From Gp13-AA77 sp035946735 (GTDB lineage Bacteria > Acidobacteriota > Terriglobia > UBA7540), in assembly GCA_035946735.1 (NCBI GenBank), contig DASYYZ010000130.1:36839-100838 (forward strand): DNA of 64,000 nt, read 5' to 3'. The translations under genes and the position numbers were made by a program. Numbering within the stretch: position 1 is the stretch's first letter; each line of letters opens with the position of its first letter. A model generated the notes under the pieces. The model had not been told where the DNA came from and did not search any database. It saw nothing but the letters and a program-made list of their open reading frames with translations. Shown here piece by piece: positions 44,153 through 53,301 of this stretch.

Positions 44153-45145
44153 GTGCGCGATCAAGTGAAATACGGCTGGGTGGCGGGTGTGGACATGGGC
44201 GCGAGCAACTTGCGATTTGCGCGCGCAGACGTACGCGGACGGATCGAATCGGTAGCCGCCGAACGATTACGTCCGGAGGGCGGTCCCGAGGGAGTCATCG
44301 CGCAGATCACCGCTGGCGTCGAGGCGCTCGCTACTCTTAAGAAAACCGGTCGTCGAAAAATCAGACCACCCGCCGCCATCGCCGTCGGAGTGCCAAGCGC
44401 GGTCGATCCTAAAACAGGCCGTGTGAGTCTCGCAAACAACTTGCCAGGCTGGCGTGACATCGATCTCGGAGGAGCCATCAAGGACCATTTCGACGTTCCG
44501 GTGGTGGTGGACAACGACGCCAATATGGCGGCTCTGGGCGAACGCTGGCGAGGCGCTGCGCGACGAGCCGCAAATTTCGTCTTCGTAGCGCTCGGGACCG
44601 GAATCGGCGCCGGCATCGTGGTGAACGGACGGCTCTGCCACGGCCGCACCGGCAACGCCGGTGAGCTGTATCGTCTCAACGTCGACTGGCGCCGCTGGGA
44701 ACAGACTTTTCCGGACACCGGGTATTTCGAGTTCCAGGTCGCCGGGCTCGGAATCGCAGCAGCCGGACGGCGCGCCTTGGGTGGGCGAAAGCAGCGGAGT
44801 GCGCGGGGTCTGGTGGCGGATCGTGACGCTCAGTTCGTTTTCGAGGCGTTCAGAGCCGGGGATCCTCGCGCTCGAGCCGTGCTTGATCGAGCTTTTACGA
44901 TCCTCGGCGTGGGCATCGTCGATCTCGTATCGGTCCTCGATCCCGATCTAATCGTGCTCGGCGGCGGCGTAACCCTGGGCGCTCCGGAGTTGATGATGGA
45001 GACGGTTAGACGCGTGCTGAATCGGATCCACCCTGACATTGCGCCTCCAGTGCGGCTGAGCACTCTCGGCGACCGCGCTCAGCTTTACGGCGCGATCTCG
45101 GCCGCCTTGGAAACGATTGCGGCTCGCTCACGAATCGGGCCTTGA
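44153..45145 (+). CDS. ROK-family glucokinase-like protein lacking the zinc motif
   Basis: A 330-residue ROK protein: phosphate loop in GVDMGASNLRFA, catalytic Asp in VDNDANMAALGE, ATP-site GTGIGAGIVV and VLGGGVTLG. Where other ROK proteins have G-H then CxCGxxGC, this one has GNAGELYRLNVDWRRWEQTFPDT..EF, without any Cys or the zinc His, so the zinc site is lost. It may still be a kinase. The start is GTG 44153 with only a weak site; GTG 44165 is an alternative. An Rrf2 regulator follows after 49 bp. Confidence 0.8.
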   Translation: MRDQVKYGWVAGVDMGASNLRFARADVRGRIESVAAERLRPEGGPEGVIAQITAGVEALATLKKTGRRKIRPPAAIAVGVPSAVDPKTGRVSLANNLPGWRDIDLGGAIKDHFDVPVVVDNDANMAALGERWRGAARRAANFVFVALGTGIGAGIVVNGRLCHGRTGNAGELYRLNVDWRRWEQTFPDTGYFEFQVAGLGIAAAGRRALGGRKQRSARGLVADRDAQFVFEAFRAGDPRARAVLDRAFTILGVGIVDLVSVLDPDLIVLGGGVTLGAPELMMETVRRVLNRIHPDIAPPVRLSTLGDRAQLYGAISAALETIAARSRIGP

Positions 45146-45194
45146 CAGAAATCGTAGTAACGAGTAATTTCACAATCGAGCAGGAGCTTCACCA

Positions 45195-45614
45195 ATGCGA
45201 ATCTCAAGTAAAGGATTGTACGCTCTCGAGGCCATGGTGCGGCTGGCGCGGAACTATCCCGAGAAACCCACTAAGATTCATGAAATCGCGACGCAGGAAG
45301 ACATCCCTGAGAAATTTCTTGAACTAATTTTGCTCGACCTGAAGGCGGCGCGGCTGGTTGAAAGCTTACGCGGCGCAAATGGCGGCTATCGGCTGCGTCG
45401 CGCGCCCAACAAGATCTTCCTCGGCGAGATCATTCGCACTGTCGACGGCCCCTTGGCGCCGCTCGGGGACGCGGAGAGTCTGCGGAGGCTCGTCAAGAAC
45501 GATCGAAAGCATAGCTCTTTGTATCAAGTGATGTTGGACGTTCGAAACGCCGCCGCGGGTATTCTGGATCACACGTCGCTGTCCGACCTCTGCCGTACTC
45601 CGAGCAGCCATTAG
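45195..45614 (+). CDS. Rrf2-family transcriptional regulator without a cluster motif
   Basis: A 139-residue winged-helix regulator of the Rrf2 group: MRISSKGLYALEAMVRLA, IPEKFLELILLDLKAARLVESLRGANGGYRL and LGEIIRTVDG are all typical. The three-cysteine iron-sulfur site of IscR/NsrR is absent; only one Cys remains, near the C-terminus, so it should sense something other than a cluster, as CymR does. ATG 45195 has an AGGAG site. Targets may be the efflux genes that follow. Confidence 0.88.
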   Translation: MRISSKGLYALEAMVRLARNYPEKPTKIHEIATQEDIPEKFLELILLDLKAARLVESLRGANGGYRLRRAPNKIFLGEIIRTVDGPLAPLGDAESLRRLVKNDRKHSSLYQVMLDVRNAAAGILDHTSLSDLCRTPSSH

Positions 45615-45902
45615 CTGGCAGATCGGCACCCAATCCATCTCTCGACTCTTCACGTCGGCAAATTCTTTTGTACCAGCGTTTCGTTCGACCTCCGCCGGTA
45701 TTTCGGCAGCGTGCCGGAATTTGGGCGGACTTGACCCTTTCGCGTCGAACCTCCCGAACATCGACAACCTCAAGTCCTTTGCTGCCCTCACATTGGCCGG
45801 ATCCTTTGCGGTTGCACCTTCGGCAGCGATCGTGCACACCAGTCCGCACTACACGCTCGTCAATGGGCTCCACACGTCAATGGCTCGATAAGGAAGAAGG
45901 GA

Positions 45903-46202
45903 ATGTTAAGGGTCACAAAGTCCGAAGCTGCCGGCAGAACCACTTTTAAGTTGGAGGGCAAGCTGGCAGGGTGCTGGGTGGAGGTCATGGAGCAGTGCTG
46001 GAGGCAGGCGGTGGCGGAGGAAGCGCAGAGGCCGTTCACAGTAGATCTCAACGCGATCACATACGTCGATGAGCGCGGTACGGACCTGCTGCGTGAAATG
46101 CACAAAAGCGGCGTTGACCTGAGCGCCACCACCTGCTTGGGAAAGGGCATCGTGGAGCAAGTCCGGTCGTGCGAGGGGACGCCGGCCGAGAACTGGCGCT
46201 GA
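45903..46202 (+). CDS. STAS-like (anti-sigma antagonist-type) protein
   Basis: A 99-residue protein with the pattern of a small STAS fold: RTTFKLEGKLAGCWVEVMEQCWR, VDLNAITYVDERGTDLLREMHKSGVDLSATTCL. No phosphorylatable Ser/Thr of SpoIIAA type is at the expected place (DERGTD). Similar short proteins often precede TolC and HlyD genes in Acidobacteria, by my recollection. ATG 45903 follows AAGGGA, and the TolC gene begins four bases after its stop, so the two are co-expressed. Its role in an efflux operon is unknown. Confidence 0.7.
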   Translation: MLRVTKSEAAGRTTFKLEGKLAGCWVEVMEQCWRQAVAEEAQRPFTVDLNAITYVDERGTDLLREMHKSGVDLSATTCLGKGIVEQVRSCEGTPAENWR

Positions 46203-46206
46203 GCCT

Positions 46207-47544
46207 ATGAGCGATCAACAGACCCGCGGAGTCGCACTGGCTTTGCTCGCCCCGGCGTTGCTTACGGTGACCGCCAGAGTGCCGGCGCAGGACAAGCCGC
46301 CCATCAGGCTCACATTGAGGCAGGCGGTGGCGGTCGCGCTGAAGGAGAACCCCGAGGTGCAAATTGCCGTGCTCGATCTCGCTGAGAGCAAACAGGATCG
46401 CAACCTGGCGCGATCAGGCCTGTTGCCACAAGCCGACTTGCGCGTAAACGAAAGCGTGATGCGGGAGAACATTGAGGCGCTTTTCGGCAAGCCCTTTCCA
46501 GGAATACCGGAGCATATTGGCCCGTTCCAATTCTTCCAGGCGGGTCCGGGTTTTTCTTTCCCGCTCCTCGACCTGACGGCCTTCCGCCGCTGGCAGGCCG
46601 CTTCGCACGAGGCCCGGGCAAGCGAGCGCGATTCCGAGAGCGTGCGGGAGCAGACCGTTCTTCTCGTTGTATCGCAGTATCTCGGCACTCTGCAGGCTTC
46701 CGCCAATGTCACAGCGGCCGAGTCGCGAGTGCAACTGGCTCAGGCGCTCTACGATCAGGCGAGCGACGTTCAAAAGCACGGCGCCGGCACGGGGCTCGAC
46801 ACGTTGCGGGCGCAGGTGGAACTGCAAAACCAGCAGCAGCGGCTGATCGAGGCCCGGACGCAGCTTAAGACGTCCACTTACGGCTTGGCGCGACTCCTCA
46901 ATGTGGATCCGGGTGAAGAGATCGCGCTTGCCGATCAGCTGAGCTTCTTCGAAACGCCGGAATTCGCCGGGGACACAACATTGCAGCAAGCCTACGCGGA
47001 GCGCCCGGAGATGCAGGCGCTCGGGGAACGCGAGCGCGAGGCGGAGCTGAGCCGGAGGCAGGCGTCTGACCAGCGCCTGCCGACGGTCAGCGTGAGCGGG
47101 AATTGGAGCTACACGGGATTGTCCCTGCAGTCTTCGATTCCTACCTACACCTACTCCGCGAATCTCGACTTTCCGCTGATCACGGGCGGGCGGATTCACG
47201 CTCAGATGACCAAGGCCGAGCTCGAATTGAAGAAGATCGACCAGCAGCGCCAGGATCTGCGGAACCAGATCGCTCTTCAGGTAAAGACTGCCCTGGCGGA
47301 TCTAGAATCGGCGCGCCACGAAGTGGATGTAGCCAATCAGGGCGTCAAGCTGGCGCAGGAGGAGGTGAACCAGGCCCGTGACCGGTTCGCCGCCGGTGTG
47401 GCCAACAACATCGAGGTCGTCACCGCTCAGGACGCGCTGGAACGTGCCAACAACAACCAGATTTCCGCCCTTTTTTCGTACAACCAGTCTCGTGCCGATT
47501 TGGCGCGAGCCACCGGTCACATTCAGGATCTTTACGCGAAGTAG
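46207..47544 (+). CDS. TolC-family outer-membrane efflux protein
   Basis: A 445-residue TolC/OEP protein. The signal sequence ends in TARVPAQD; two OEP repeats follow, each with the long amphipathic helices and RQAVAVALKENPEVQIA, and VKTALADLESARHEVDVANQGVKLAQEEVNQARDRFAAGVANNIEVVTAQDAL at the end. It forms the outer-membrane channel of a tripartite pump with the HlyD-type adaptor 20 bases downstream. ATG 46207. Confidence 0.9.
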   Translation: MSDQQTRGVALALLAPALLTVTARVPAQDKPPIRLTLRQAVAVALKENPEVQIAVLDLAESKQDRNLARSGLLPQADLRVNESVMRENIEALFGKPFPGIPEHIGPFQFFQAGPGFSFPLLDLTAFRRWQAASHEARASERDSESVREQTVLLVVSQYLGTLQASANVTAAESRVQLAQALYDQASDVQKHGAGTGLDTLRAQVELQNQQQRLIEARTQLKTSTYGLARLLNVDPGEEIALADQLSFFETPEFAGDTTLQQAYAERPEMQALGEREREAELSRRQASDQRLPTVSVSGNWSYTGLSLQSSIPTYTYSANLDFPLITGGRIHAQMTKAELELKKIDQQRQDLRNQIALQVKTALADLESARHEVDVANQGVKLAQEEVNQARDRFAAGVANNIEVVTAQDALERANNNQISALFSYNQSRADLARATGHIQDLYAK

Positions 47545-47564
47545 TTGGAATCTTCGAGGAGAGC

Positions 47565-48875
47565 ATGGAGAGCCAGACAGCAGAGCTCGAAAGAGCAAGC
47601 CCGGATAACCCAGCGGGAGAGCACTCCGAGCCCGGAAATATGCAGAGGGTGAAGCCGCCCGCCCGGCTCTCCAATCCCAAAGTACGCGTGGCCCTGATTG
47701 GCGCCGTCATTGGTTTGCTCCTGATCGTTCTCATCGCGTACCTGCACTATCACAACCGCATTTCCACCGACGATGCCGAGGTGGACGGCCACCTCATGCC
47801 AATGTCCGCCCGAATCTCCGGCACCGTGGCCGAAGTGCTGGTTCATGACAATCAGATGGTGAAAGCAGGCGACGTGCTGGTTCGGCTCGATCCGCGCGAC
47901 TACCAGGCGAAGGCCGACCAGGCAAAGGCCGCCCTCCAGGCCGCAGAGAGCAATGCCGCGGCCGCGAGCGTGGGCGTTCCCCTAACCAACGAAACCACTT
48001 TGAGCGCCACTCATGACGCGGGCGCTGCGCTCTCCGTCGCTCAGGCGAACTACAACCGCGCCCGGCTGACCTACGAGCAGGCGTCCACGGCACAGTTGGC
48101 CGCCGCCCAGGCCCAGGTGGAGCGAGCTCAAGCCGACGACGAAAAGGCTCGGGCTGACCTGGAACGAATGCAGCCGCTCGCCGCCAAAGCTGAGATCTCG
48201 CAGCAGGAGCTTGACTCCTACACGGCGGCGGCCAAGGTGACAGCCAGCGAGTTGCAGCAAGCGCAGCAGAACCTGACCGCAACCAAACAATCCGCCGAAA
48301 TTGCGCAGGCCTCAGTGCTTGCCGCTCAGGCCCAGGTGGAGCAGGCTCAGGCCCAGATTCGCGAGGCCAATGCCAATCGTAAGCAAGTGGATGTGCGCAG
48401 GGCAGACGTACATTCGGCCGATGCCGCCATCGCTCAGGCGCGCGCCAACTACGAGGCCGCGACGCTCGATCTTTCCTACACCACGATCACGGCGCCGGCC
48501 GATGGCGCTGTGACGCGCAAGTCCGTTGAGGCGGGTCAGGTGCTGCAACCCGGGCAGCAACTGTTCGTGCTGGTCCCTCTCAACAATGTCTGGGTAACCG
48601 CGAACTTCAAAGAAACTCAGCTCGCCAAGGTGCATCCCGGCAACCGTGCCGAGGTGCACGTGGACATGTACGGCAGCAGCTTCACCGGCCACGTGGACTC
48701 CATCGCCGGCGCCACCGGTTCGCGGCTGAGCCTGTTGCCTCCCGAGAATGCCACCGGCAATTTCGTGAAAGTTGTGCAGCGGATACCCGTAAAGATCATC
48801 CTCGATCCCATCCCGCCGGAGAAGGCGGTACTGCGGCCTGGAATGAACGTGGATGCAACGATTTTTACCGAATGA
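47565..48875 (+). CDS. HlyD/EmrA-type membrane fusion protein
   Basis: A 436-residue periplasmic adaptor: a cytoplasmic N-terminus of about 40 residues, one TM helix (VALIGAVIGLLLIVLIAYLHY, about 43-64), the lipoyl half with TDDAEVDGHLMPMSARISG, a very long coiled coil rich in Ala/Gln, and the second lipoyl half and barrel (ITAPADGAVTRKSVEAGQVL). The AEVDGHL pattern is that of EmrA, which works with an MFS pump (EmrB) and TolC. No pump gene follows; the next gene is a sigma factor. ATG 47565 follows GAGGAG. Confidence 0.9.
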   Translation: MESQTAELERASPDNPAGEHSEPGNMQRVKPPARLSNPKVRVALIGAVIGLLLIVLIAYLHYHNRISTDDAEVDGHLMPMSARISGTVAEVLVHDNQMVKAGDVLVRLDPRDYQAKADQAKAALQAAESNAAAASVGVPLTNETTLSATHDAGAALSVAQANYNRARLTYEQASTAQLAAAQAQVERAQADDEKARADLERMQPLAAKAEISQQELDSYTAAAKVTASELQQAQQNLTATKQSAEIAQASVLAAQAQVEQAQAQIREANANRKQVDVRRADVHSADAAIAQARANYEAATLDLSYTTITAPADGAVTRKSVEAGQVLQPGQQLFVLVPLNNVWVTANFKETQLAKVHPGNRAEVHVDMYGSSFTGHVDSIAGATGSRLSLLPPENATGNFVKVVQRIPVKIILDPIPPEKAVLRPGMNVDATIFTE

Positions 48876-48996
48876 CCGGCAAAACCCGTTGCCGACGGCC
48901 GGTTGTATTTCGAGGAAAGGGGAAACGATTCGGATTCTAACAGGCCCTTCTCAGGGCGAATCTGGGGCGGGTCAAGCGAACTTGGGAGACGAAAAC

Positions 48997-49608
48997 ATGA
49001 TTGTTAACAAACCTGTTGACGAAGAGACCCTGGTACGAAGCGCACTTAAAGGTGACGCGGAAGCCTTGGACAGGCTCTTCTCGCGCTACACGCGGCCGCT
49101 TTTTCAGACGGCGCTCCGGCTGCTTGGGAACCCTGAGGACGCCGAGGACGCGCTGCAGGACGGCTTGCTTTCGGCCGTTCGCAACCTGGCGCGCTTCGAG
49201 GGCCGCAGCAAATTCTCCACCTGGCTCACTCGCATCGTGATTAACGCCGCGCTCATGCGTCTGCGCAGCCGCCGGTCCCGGCCCGCAGTGTCCCTCGAGC
49301 AGGAGGATCCCGAGCAGCGCGACCTGACCTTGGGAAGCCGCATTCCCGACCACAGGCCTAGCCCTGAAGAACGCTACGCCGAGGCCGAACGGGTCGAGAT
49401 TTTGGAGCGCAGCCTGGAATCCCTTCCGCCGGCATTGCAGTCCGCTCTCTGGCTGAGAGACGTCCAGGGTCTCTCCACTGCCGAAGCGGCCGAGGCCTTG
49501 GGACTCTCGGAGGGAACGCTGAAGTCGCAGTTGCACCGGGCTCGCGGAAGGGTCTCCTCGCTCATTCGCCACAGTCAGGGCCTGCGCGGAGCACCTGCCG
49601 CAGCTTGA
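48997..49608 (+). CDS. ECF sigma factor
   Basis: A 203-residue group 4 sigma factor: sigma-2 region with LFSRYTRPLFQTALRLLGNPEDAEDALQDGLLSAVRNLARFEGRSKFSTWLTRIVINAALMRLR and sigma-4 with LPPALQSALWLRDVQGLSTAEAAEALGLSEGTLKSQLHRARGRV. ATG 48997 follows GGGAG by nine bases. No anti-sigma factor gene is next to it: upstream is the HlyD gene and downstream a TPR protein. Its target promoters are not identified. Confidence 0.9.
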   Translation: MIVNKPVDEETLVRSALKGDAEALDRLFSRYTRPLFQTALRLLGNPEDAEDALQDGLLSAVRNLARFEGRSKFSTWLTRIVINAALMRLRSRRSRPAVSLEQEDPEQRDLTLGSRIPDHRPSPEERYAEAERVEILERSLESLPPALQSALWLRDVQGLSTAEAAEALGLSEGTLKSQLHRARGRVSSLIRHSQGLRGAPAAA

Positions 49609-49727
49609 TGGGATCAAGCAGTCGGCTGCCTGGTAACCGGAGGGACGATCTCTGGCTTCTGCTTTCGACACAGTTGAGTCCTGAGGTTCAACGGCTTACA
49701 ATGTGCCTGGGAGCCGAAGGAGGTTCT

Positions 49728-50795
49728 ATGTCTCGCATTGGCAAATGGACGGGCTTAGCGATCTTGATTGCCGCTTGCGGCGGCGCCGGAACTGCTTGGG
49801 GGCAAACCGGTGGTTTCACGGGCCACGTGACTTTGCAGGACGGCACTACCTGCGTCAAGTGCATCGTCGTCTTGGAGCGCCAGAGCGTGAAGGGGGTATA
49901 TCAAGTCAAGACGGACAAGAAGGGCAACTACGTTTACGTCGGACTGCCGCTCGATACGTACAAGATTACGCTTCAGGACCCGGACGGCAAGACGCTCTTC
50001 TTTTTCAATGGCCGACGTGCGGAAATGGGCGAGCCGACGCAGATGGACTTTAATCTGCCGAAAGAAATGGCACAGCAACAGAAAACCAATGAATCCAATC
50101 CTGCCGTGCAGCAACAGAAAGCCCAGGAAGAAAAACAGCAGAAGGAGTTCACCAGCCTGAAGCAGGTCTTTGAGCAGGGGCAGGCCCTCGATAGTCAGAA
50201 GCAGTACGCCGAGGCGGCGGCCATGTATCAGAAGGCGGAGCCAATGGCCAAGGGCAAGAATCTGGGCGTGCTCATGGAGCACGAGGCGGTTTCTTATCAG
50301 AACGCCAAGATGTACGATCAGGCGGTTGCGATTTATCAGAAACTGATCACCGCCGACCCCGCCAATCCCACTTATCACTCGGACCTGGGAACAAGCTACG
50401 CCATGATGGGCAAGCCCGCCGACGCCGAAGCCGAATGCGCCAAAGCGGCCCAAACTGCTCCAGCAGACGGCTCCAAGTGCTACTTCAATCTGGGCGCGGT
50501 GGCGCACAATGCCGGCCGCATGGACGATGCCGCCAGCGCTTTCAAGAAAGTCACCGAACTCGATCCCAAGAATGCGGACGCTTTTTTCCTTGAGGGCCAG
50601 GCTCTGATGGGAAAAGCCACCATGGGCGCTGATGGCAAGGTGGTGCCCGCGCCCGGCACGGTGGAAGCGCTTCAGGCTTACTTGCAGCTTCAGCCGAGCG
50701 GACCGCACGCCCCCGAAGCGCAGGGCATGCTCCAATCGCTCACCGGACAGGTTCAGACCGAGTTCAAGTCTGCAAAGAAGAAGAAGAGTTCCTGA
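49728..50795 (+). CDS. exported carboxypeptidase-regulatory-like plus TPR protein
   Basis: A 355-residue exported protein. A signal peptide (about 1-25, ending GTAWGQ) is followed by a CarboxypepD_reg-like beta-sandwich (about 30-110; GHVTLQDGTTCVKC, GNYVYVGLPLDTYKITLQ), a Gln/Lys-rich linker and at least three TPR units (QYAEAAAMYQKAEPMA, MYDQAVAIYQKLITADPANPTYHSDLGTSYAMMGKPADAEAECAKAAQ, GRMDDAASAFKKVTELDPKNADAFFLEGQ). ATG 49728 has a strong AAGGAGG site. Proteins of this build are frequent in Acidobacteria; role unknown, likely a periplasmic scaffold. Confidence 0.85.
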   Translation: MSRIGKWTGLAILIAACGGAGTAWGQTGGFTGHVTLQDGTTCVKCIVVLERQSVKGVYQVKTDKKGNYVYVGLPLDTYKITLQDPDGKTLFFFNGRRAEMGEPTQMDFNLPKEMAQQQKTNESNPAVQQQKAQEEKQQKEFTSLKQVFEQGQALDSQKQYAEAAAMYQKAEPMAKGKNLGVLMEHEAVSYQNAKMYDQAVAIYQKLITADPANPTYHSDLGTSYAMMGKPADAEAECAKAAQTAPADGSKCYFNLGAVAHNAGRMDDAASAFKKVTELDPKNADAFFLEGQALMGKATMGADGKVVPAPGTVEALQAYLQLQPSGPHAPEAQGMLQSLTGQVQTEFKSAKKKKSS

Positions 50796-50918
50796 ATCTC
50801 TGTGGTGGTTTGTCGCAGCTTCGCGCGGCGAGAACGATCCTGGGGCTTTCGCGGTGGCGGCTCCGATCAAGGTCCAAAGCCGTTTCAAGTGTCGACTTGT
50901 GACTCTAGGCCGTCTCTT

Positions 50919-51611
50919 GTGTATGACTCTTCAAAGAGGCTTTGGTGCGCGGCCGCCTGCTTTCAGGCGATCGTGATGCTGGCGCTCACCGGGGCCCCTC
51001 CGATTTTGGCGGACGTCATTTCACAGATTAACGCTGAGGGCCGGCAGGTGGTGCTCCAGCGCGATGCGATTGTGATCAGGCAGGACTCGTCTTCGATCAC
51101 CTACAAGCATTTTGACCTGAAAGAGCGACGCGTCGTGAAAGCGCGCCTGCAGGAGAGCAGCCTGCCCTATCAGATCACGCGCAGCGCGCCCGATGCGCGC
51201 CAGCAGATCGTCGGCTTGTGGCGGCGATTCGGTTTCGTGGCAACCGTCATCGACGCGTCCGGCAAGAGCACGCGCGTGTCTGACGCCTACATCGATTTCT
51301 ATCCTCCCAACGGCCAGGGATCCATGGTCGAGGTTCTTCCGGCGCGCACCGATCTTCCTGTCGAGCTCACGTCCGGCGGCGGCGACATCGTGGACTTCGC
51401 GGATCTCATCAGCGCGGAGTTTCAGGGCGAACATCTCAAACTGACGCTCGCGAGCGGCCAGGTGAAAGAAGGACGGCTGCTGACACCCTCCAGCCACCCG
51501 GTGGAAGCTCGATTCCTCGGCATCACCGACCACTACGATCCCGCCAGCGAAGACGTGTTCGACTTTTCCCTGCCTCTCACCCGCATCAAACAGATCGATT
51601 TCGAGCACTGA
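50919..51611 (+). CDS. exported protein of unknown function
   Basis: A 230-residue protein with a signal peptide (SSKRLWCAAACFQAIVMLALTGAPPILA) and a mature beta-rich part. I do not recognise a family; segments such as RRVVKARLQESSLPYQI and GSMVEVLPARTDLPVELTSGGG stand out. The start is uncertain: GTG 50919 gives a normal signal peptide; GTG 50889 and GTG 50802 are in frame but give an N-terminus without protein-like make-up. It lies ahead of the dnaB control region on the same strand. Confidence 0.5.
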   Translation: MYDSSKRLWCAAACFQAIVMLALTGAPPILADVISQINAEGRQVVLQRDAIVIRQDSSSITYKHFDLKERRVVKARLQESSLPYQITRSAPDARQQIVGLWRRFGFVATVIDASGKSTRVSDAYIDFYPPNGQGSMVEVLPARTDLPVELTSGGGDIVDFADLISAEFQGEHLKLTLASGQVKEGRLLTPSSHPVEARFLGITDHYDPASEDVFDFSLPLTRIKQIDFEH

Positions 51612-51729
51612 GATCGACTCCGGAATGGAATTTTGAATTTTGATTTTGAACCTGCAGGCGAGTCACGTCTTCGAGTCGGCTGGGCCGCGGACGCCGGATG
51701 GTGTTGACGAGCGCTGGGAGAGTCCAGGC

Positions 51730-51772
51730 TTATTCACAGCTCAATCACAATTCTTCCACAGAAGCTTTCACA
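51730..51772 (+). promoter_or_regulatory. phased cluster of DnaA-box-like sites ahead of dnaB
   Basis: Four CACA cores lie at 51735, 51746, 51757 and 51769, that is 11, 11 and 12 bases apart, one helix turn each. The first is a full consensus DnaA box, TTATTCACA (51730-51738); the others (TCAATCACA, TCTTCCACA, GCTTTCACA) are weaker relatives. A T-run follows at 51774-51780 and the dnaB promoter 50 bases later. Binding of DnaA here would couple replicative helicase expression to initiation, or mark a small initiation-type site. Confidence 0.5.
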
Positions 51773-51820
51773 GATTTTTTCTGGCGCGAGGCGCCGGCGC
51801 GCGTCACCCGCTCTCTACAC

Positions 51821-51829
51821 TGCTATAAT
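51821..51829 (+). promoter_or_regulatory. extended -10 promoter of dnaB
   Basis: TGCTATAAT at 51821-51829 is a perfect extended -10 element (TGnTATAAT). No good -35 box is seen 17 bases upstream, as is usual for extended -10 promoters. The dnaB ATG lies at 51870, so the leader is about 34 bases. Confidence 0.6.
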
Positions 51830-51869
51830 GGCGCCGAAGATATAGGAACGCAGCTTTCTCCCCTTGACG

Positions 51870-53246
51870 ATGAGCATCGCGACCGAAAGATCCCTGCCGC
51901 ATAACCTGGAGGCGGAGCGCGCTCTTCTGGGGTCGATTCTGCTCGATAACGGCGCCCTCAATGCGGTGGCGGGCACGGTGGCGCCCGAGGACCTTTTCGC
52001 CGACTCCCACCGCCTGATCTTCCAGCAGATTATCAATCTCTCCGAGAAGAACCAGACGGTGGACCTGGTGACCCTCGCCGAAGAGCTGGGGCGCGCCGGG
52101 GTGCTGGAGAAGAGTGGCGGGGTAGCCTACATTGCTGGGCTGAGCGACGGAATCCCCATGGGGGACTACTCGTTCGTGGGCAATTACGCCCGCATCATCA
52201 AGCAAAAGTCGATCTTGCGCCGGCTGATCAACGCCTCCAGCAATGTCATGAGCCGCGCCTTCGAGGGCGCCGAGGACCCCGAGGTCCTGATCGACGAAGC
52301 TCAGCGGCAGATCTATGAAATCGCCGGTGACAAGGTTCAGTCGGGCTTTTATGGTATTAAGGACATCGTCAAGACGAGCTTTGGCACCATCGACGTTCTC
52401 TTCGACCGCGGGCAGCGCGTCACCGGCGTCGAAACCGGCTTCATCGACCTGGACAACAAGACGTCGGGTTTGCAGCCCTCCGAATTGATCGTGATTGCCG
52501 CGCGGCCTTCGCTCGGCAAGACGGCCCTCGCCATGAACATCGCCGCTCACGCCGCCACTCAGGGCAAAGTGGTGGGAATGTTCTCGCTCGAAATGAGCAA
52601 GGAATCGCTGCTGATTCGCCTCTTGTGCTCCGAAGCGCGGGTAGACAGCCACAAGCTCCGCACCGGTTTCGCCAGCCGGCAGGACTGGGACAAGATCGTC
52701 AGGACCCTGGGACGCCTCGCCGAGGCTCCTCTTCTCATCGAAGACACGCCCTCCTTAAGCGTGCTGCAGATTCGGGCCAAGGCGCGCCAGCTCAAAAGCG
52801 AGCGCGGTCTCGACTTGTTGATCGTCGATTATCTGCAGCTTGCCACCGGCCATGGACGCTTTGAGAACCGCACTCAGGAGGTCAGCTACATTTCGCGCAG
52901 CCTGAAAGCGATCGCCAAGGAGCTGAATATACCCGTGATCGCGCTTTCGCAGCTGAGCCGCGCTCCCGAACAGCATGGCGGCGGAGAGCCGCAACTGCAC
53001 CATCTGCGCGAGTCAGGCTCGATTGAGCAGGATGCCGATGTGGTGATCTTCATTCACAAGGAAAAAAAGGAAGCGGCCGACGAAGCTGAAGGCGGAGTGG
53101 ATCCCGAGGTGGGCGTGGAGAGGAAACTGATCATCGGCAAGCAGCGTAACGGACCGACCGGCGGCGTCAACGTTGTGTTTCAGAAGCGGTGGGTTCGCTT
53201 TGAGAACGGTCCCTTGGAGAACGAACCCGAAGGGTCGGCATATTGA
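51870..53246 (+). CDS. dnaB: replicative DNA helicase DnaB
   Basis: A 458-residue DnaB. The N-terminal helical domain (PHNLEAERALLGSILLDN) is followed by a linker and the RecA-type ATPase domain: Walker A in ARPSLGKTALA (K217), motif H1a MFSLEMSKESLLIRLLCSEARVD, Walker B LLIVDYLQLA, SQLSRAPE and LRESGSIEQDADVV. Unwinds DNA at the replication fork as a hexamer on the lagging strand. ATG 51870 is taken; a TTG two codons earlier is in frame. No intein. Confidence 0.95.
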   Translation: MSIATERSLPHNLEAERALLGSILLDNGALNAVAGTVAPEDLFADSHRLIFQQIINLSEKNQTVDLVTLAEELGRAGVLEKSGGVAYIAGLSDGIPMGDYSFVGNYARIIKQKSILRRLINASSNVMSRAFEGAEDPEVLIDEAQRQIYEIAGDKVQSGFYGIKDIVKTSFGTIDVLFDRGQRVTGVETGFIDLDNKTSGLQPSELIVIAARPSLGKTALAMNIAAHAATQGKVVGMFSLEMSKESLLIRLLCSEARVDSHKLRTGFASRQDWDKIVRTLGRLAEAPLLIEDTPSLSVLQIRAKARQLKSERGLDLLIVDYLQLATGHGRFENRTQEVSYISRSLKAIAKELNIPVIALSQLSRAPEQHGGGEPQLHHLRESGSIEQDADVVIFIHKEKKEAADEAEGGVDPEVGVERKLIIGKQRNGPTGGVNVVFQKRWVRFENGPLENEPEGSAY

Positions 53247-53301
53247 TTCCTTCTGCGGCTGCATGTGATCAGCGAACAAAAAGATGGTATGAGGCAGTCA
53301 T

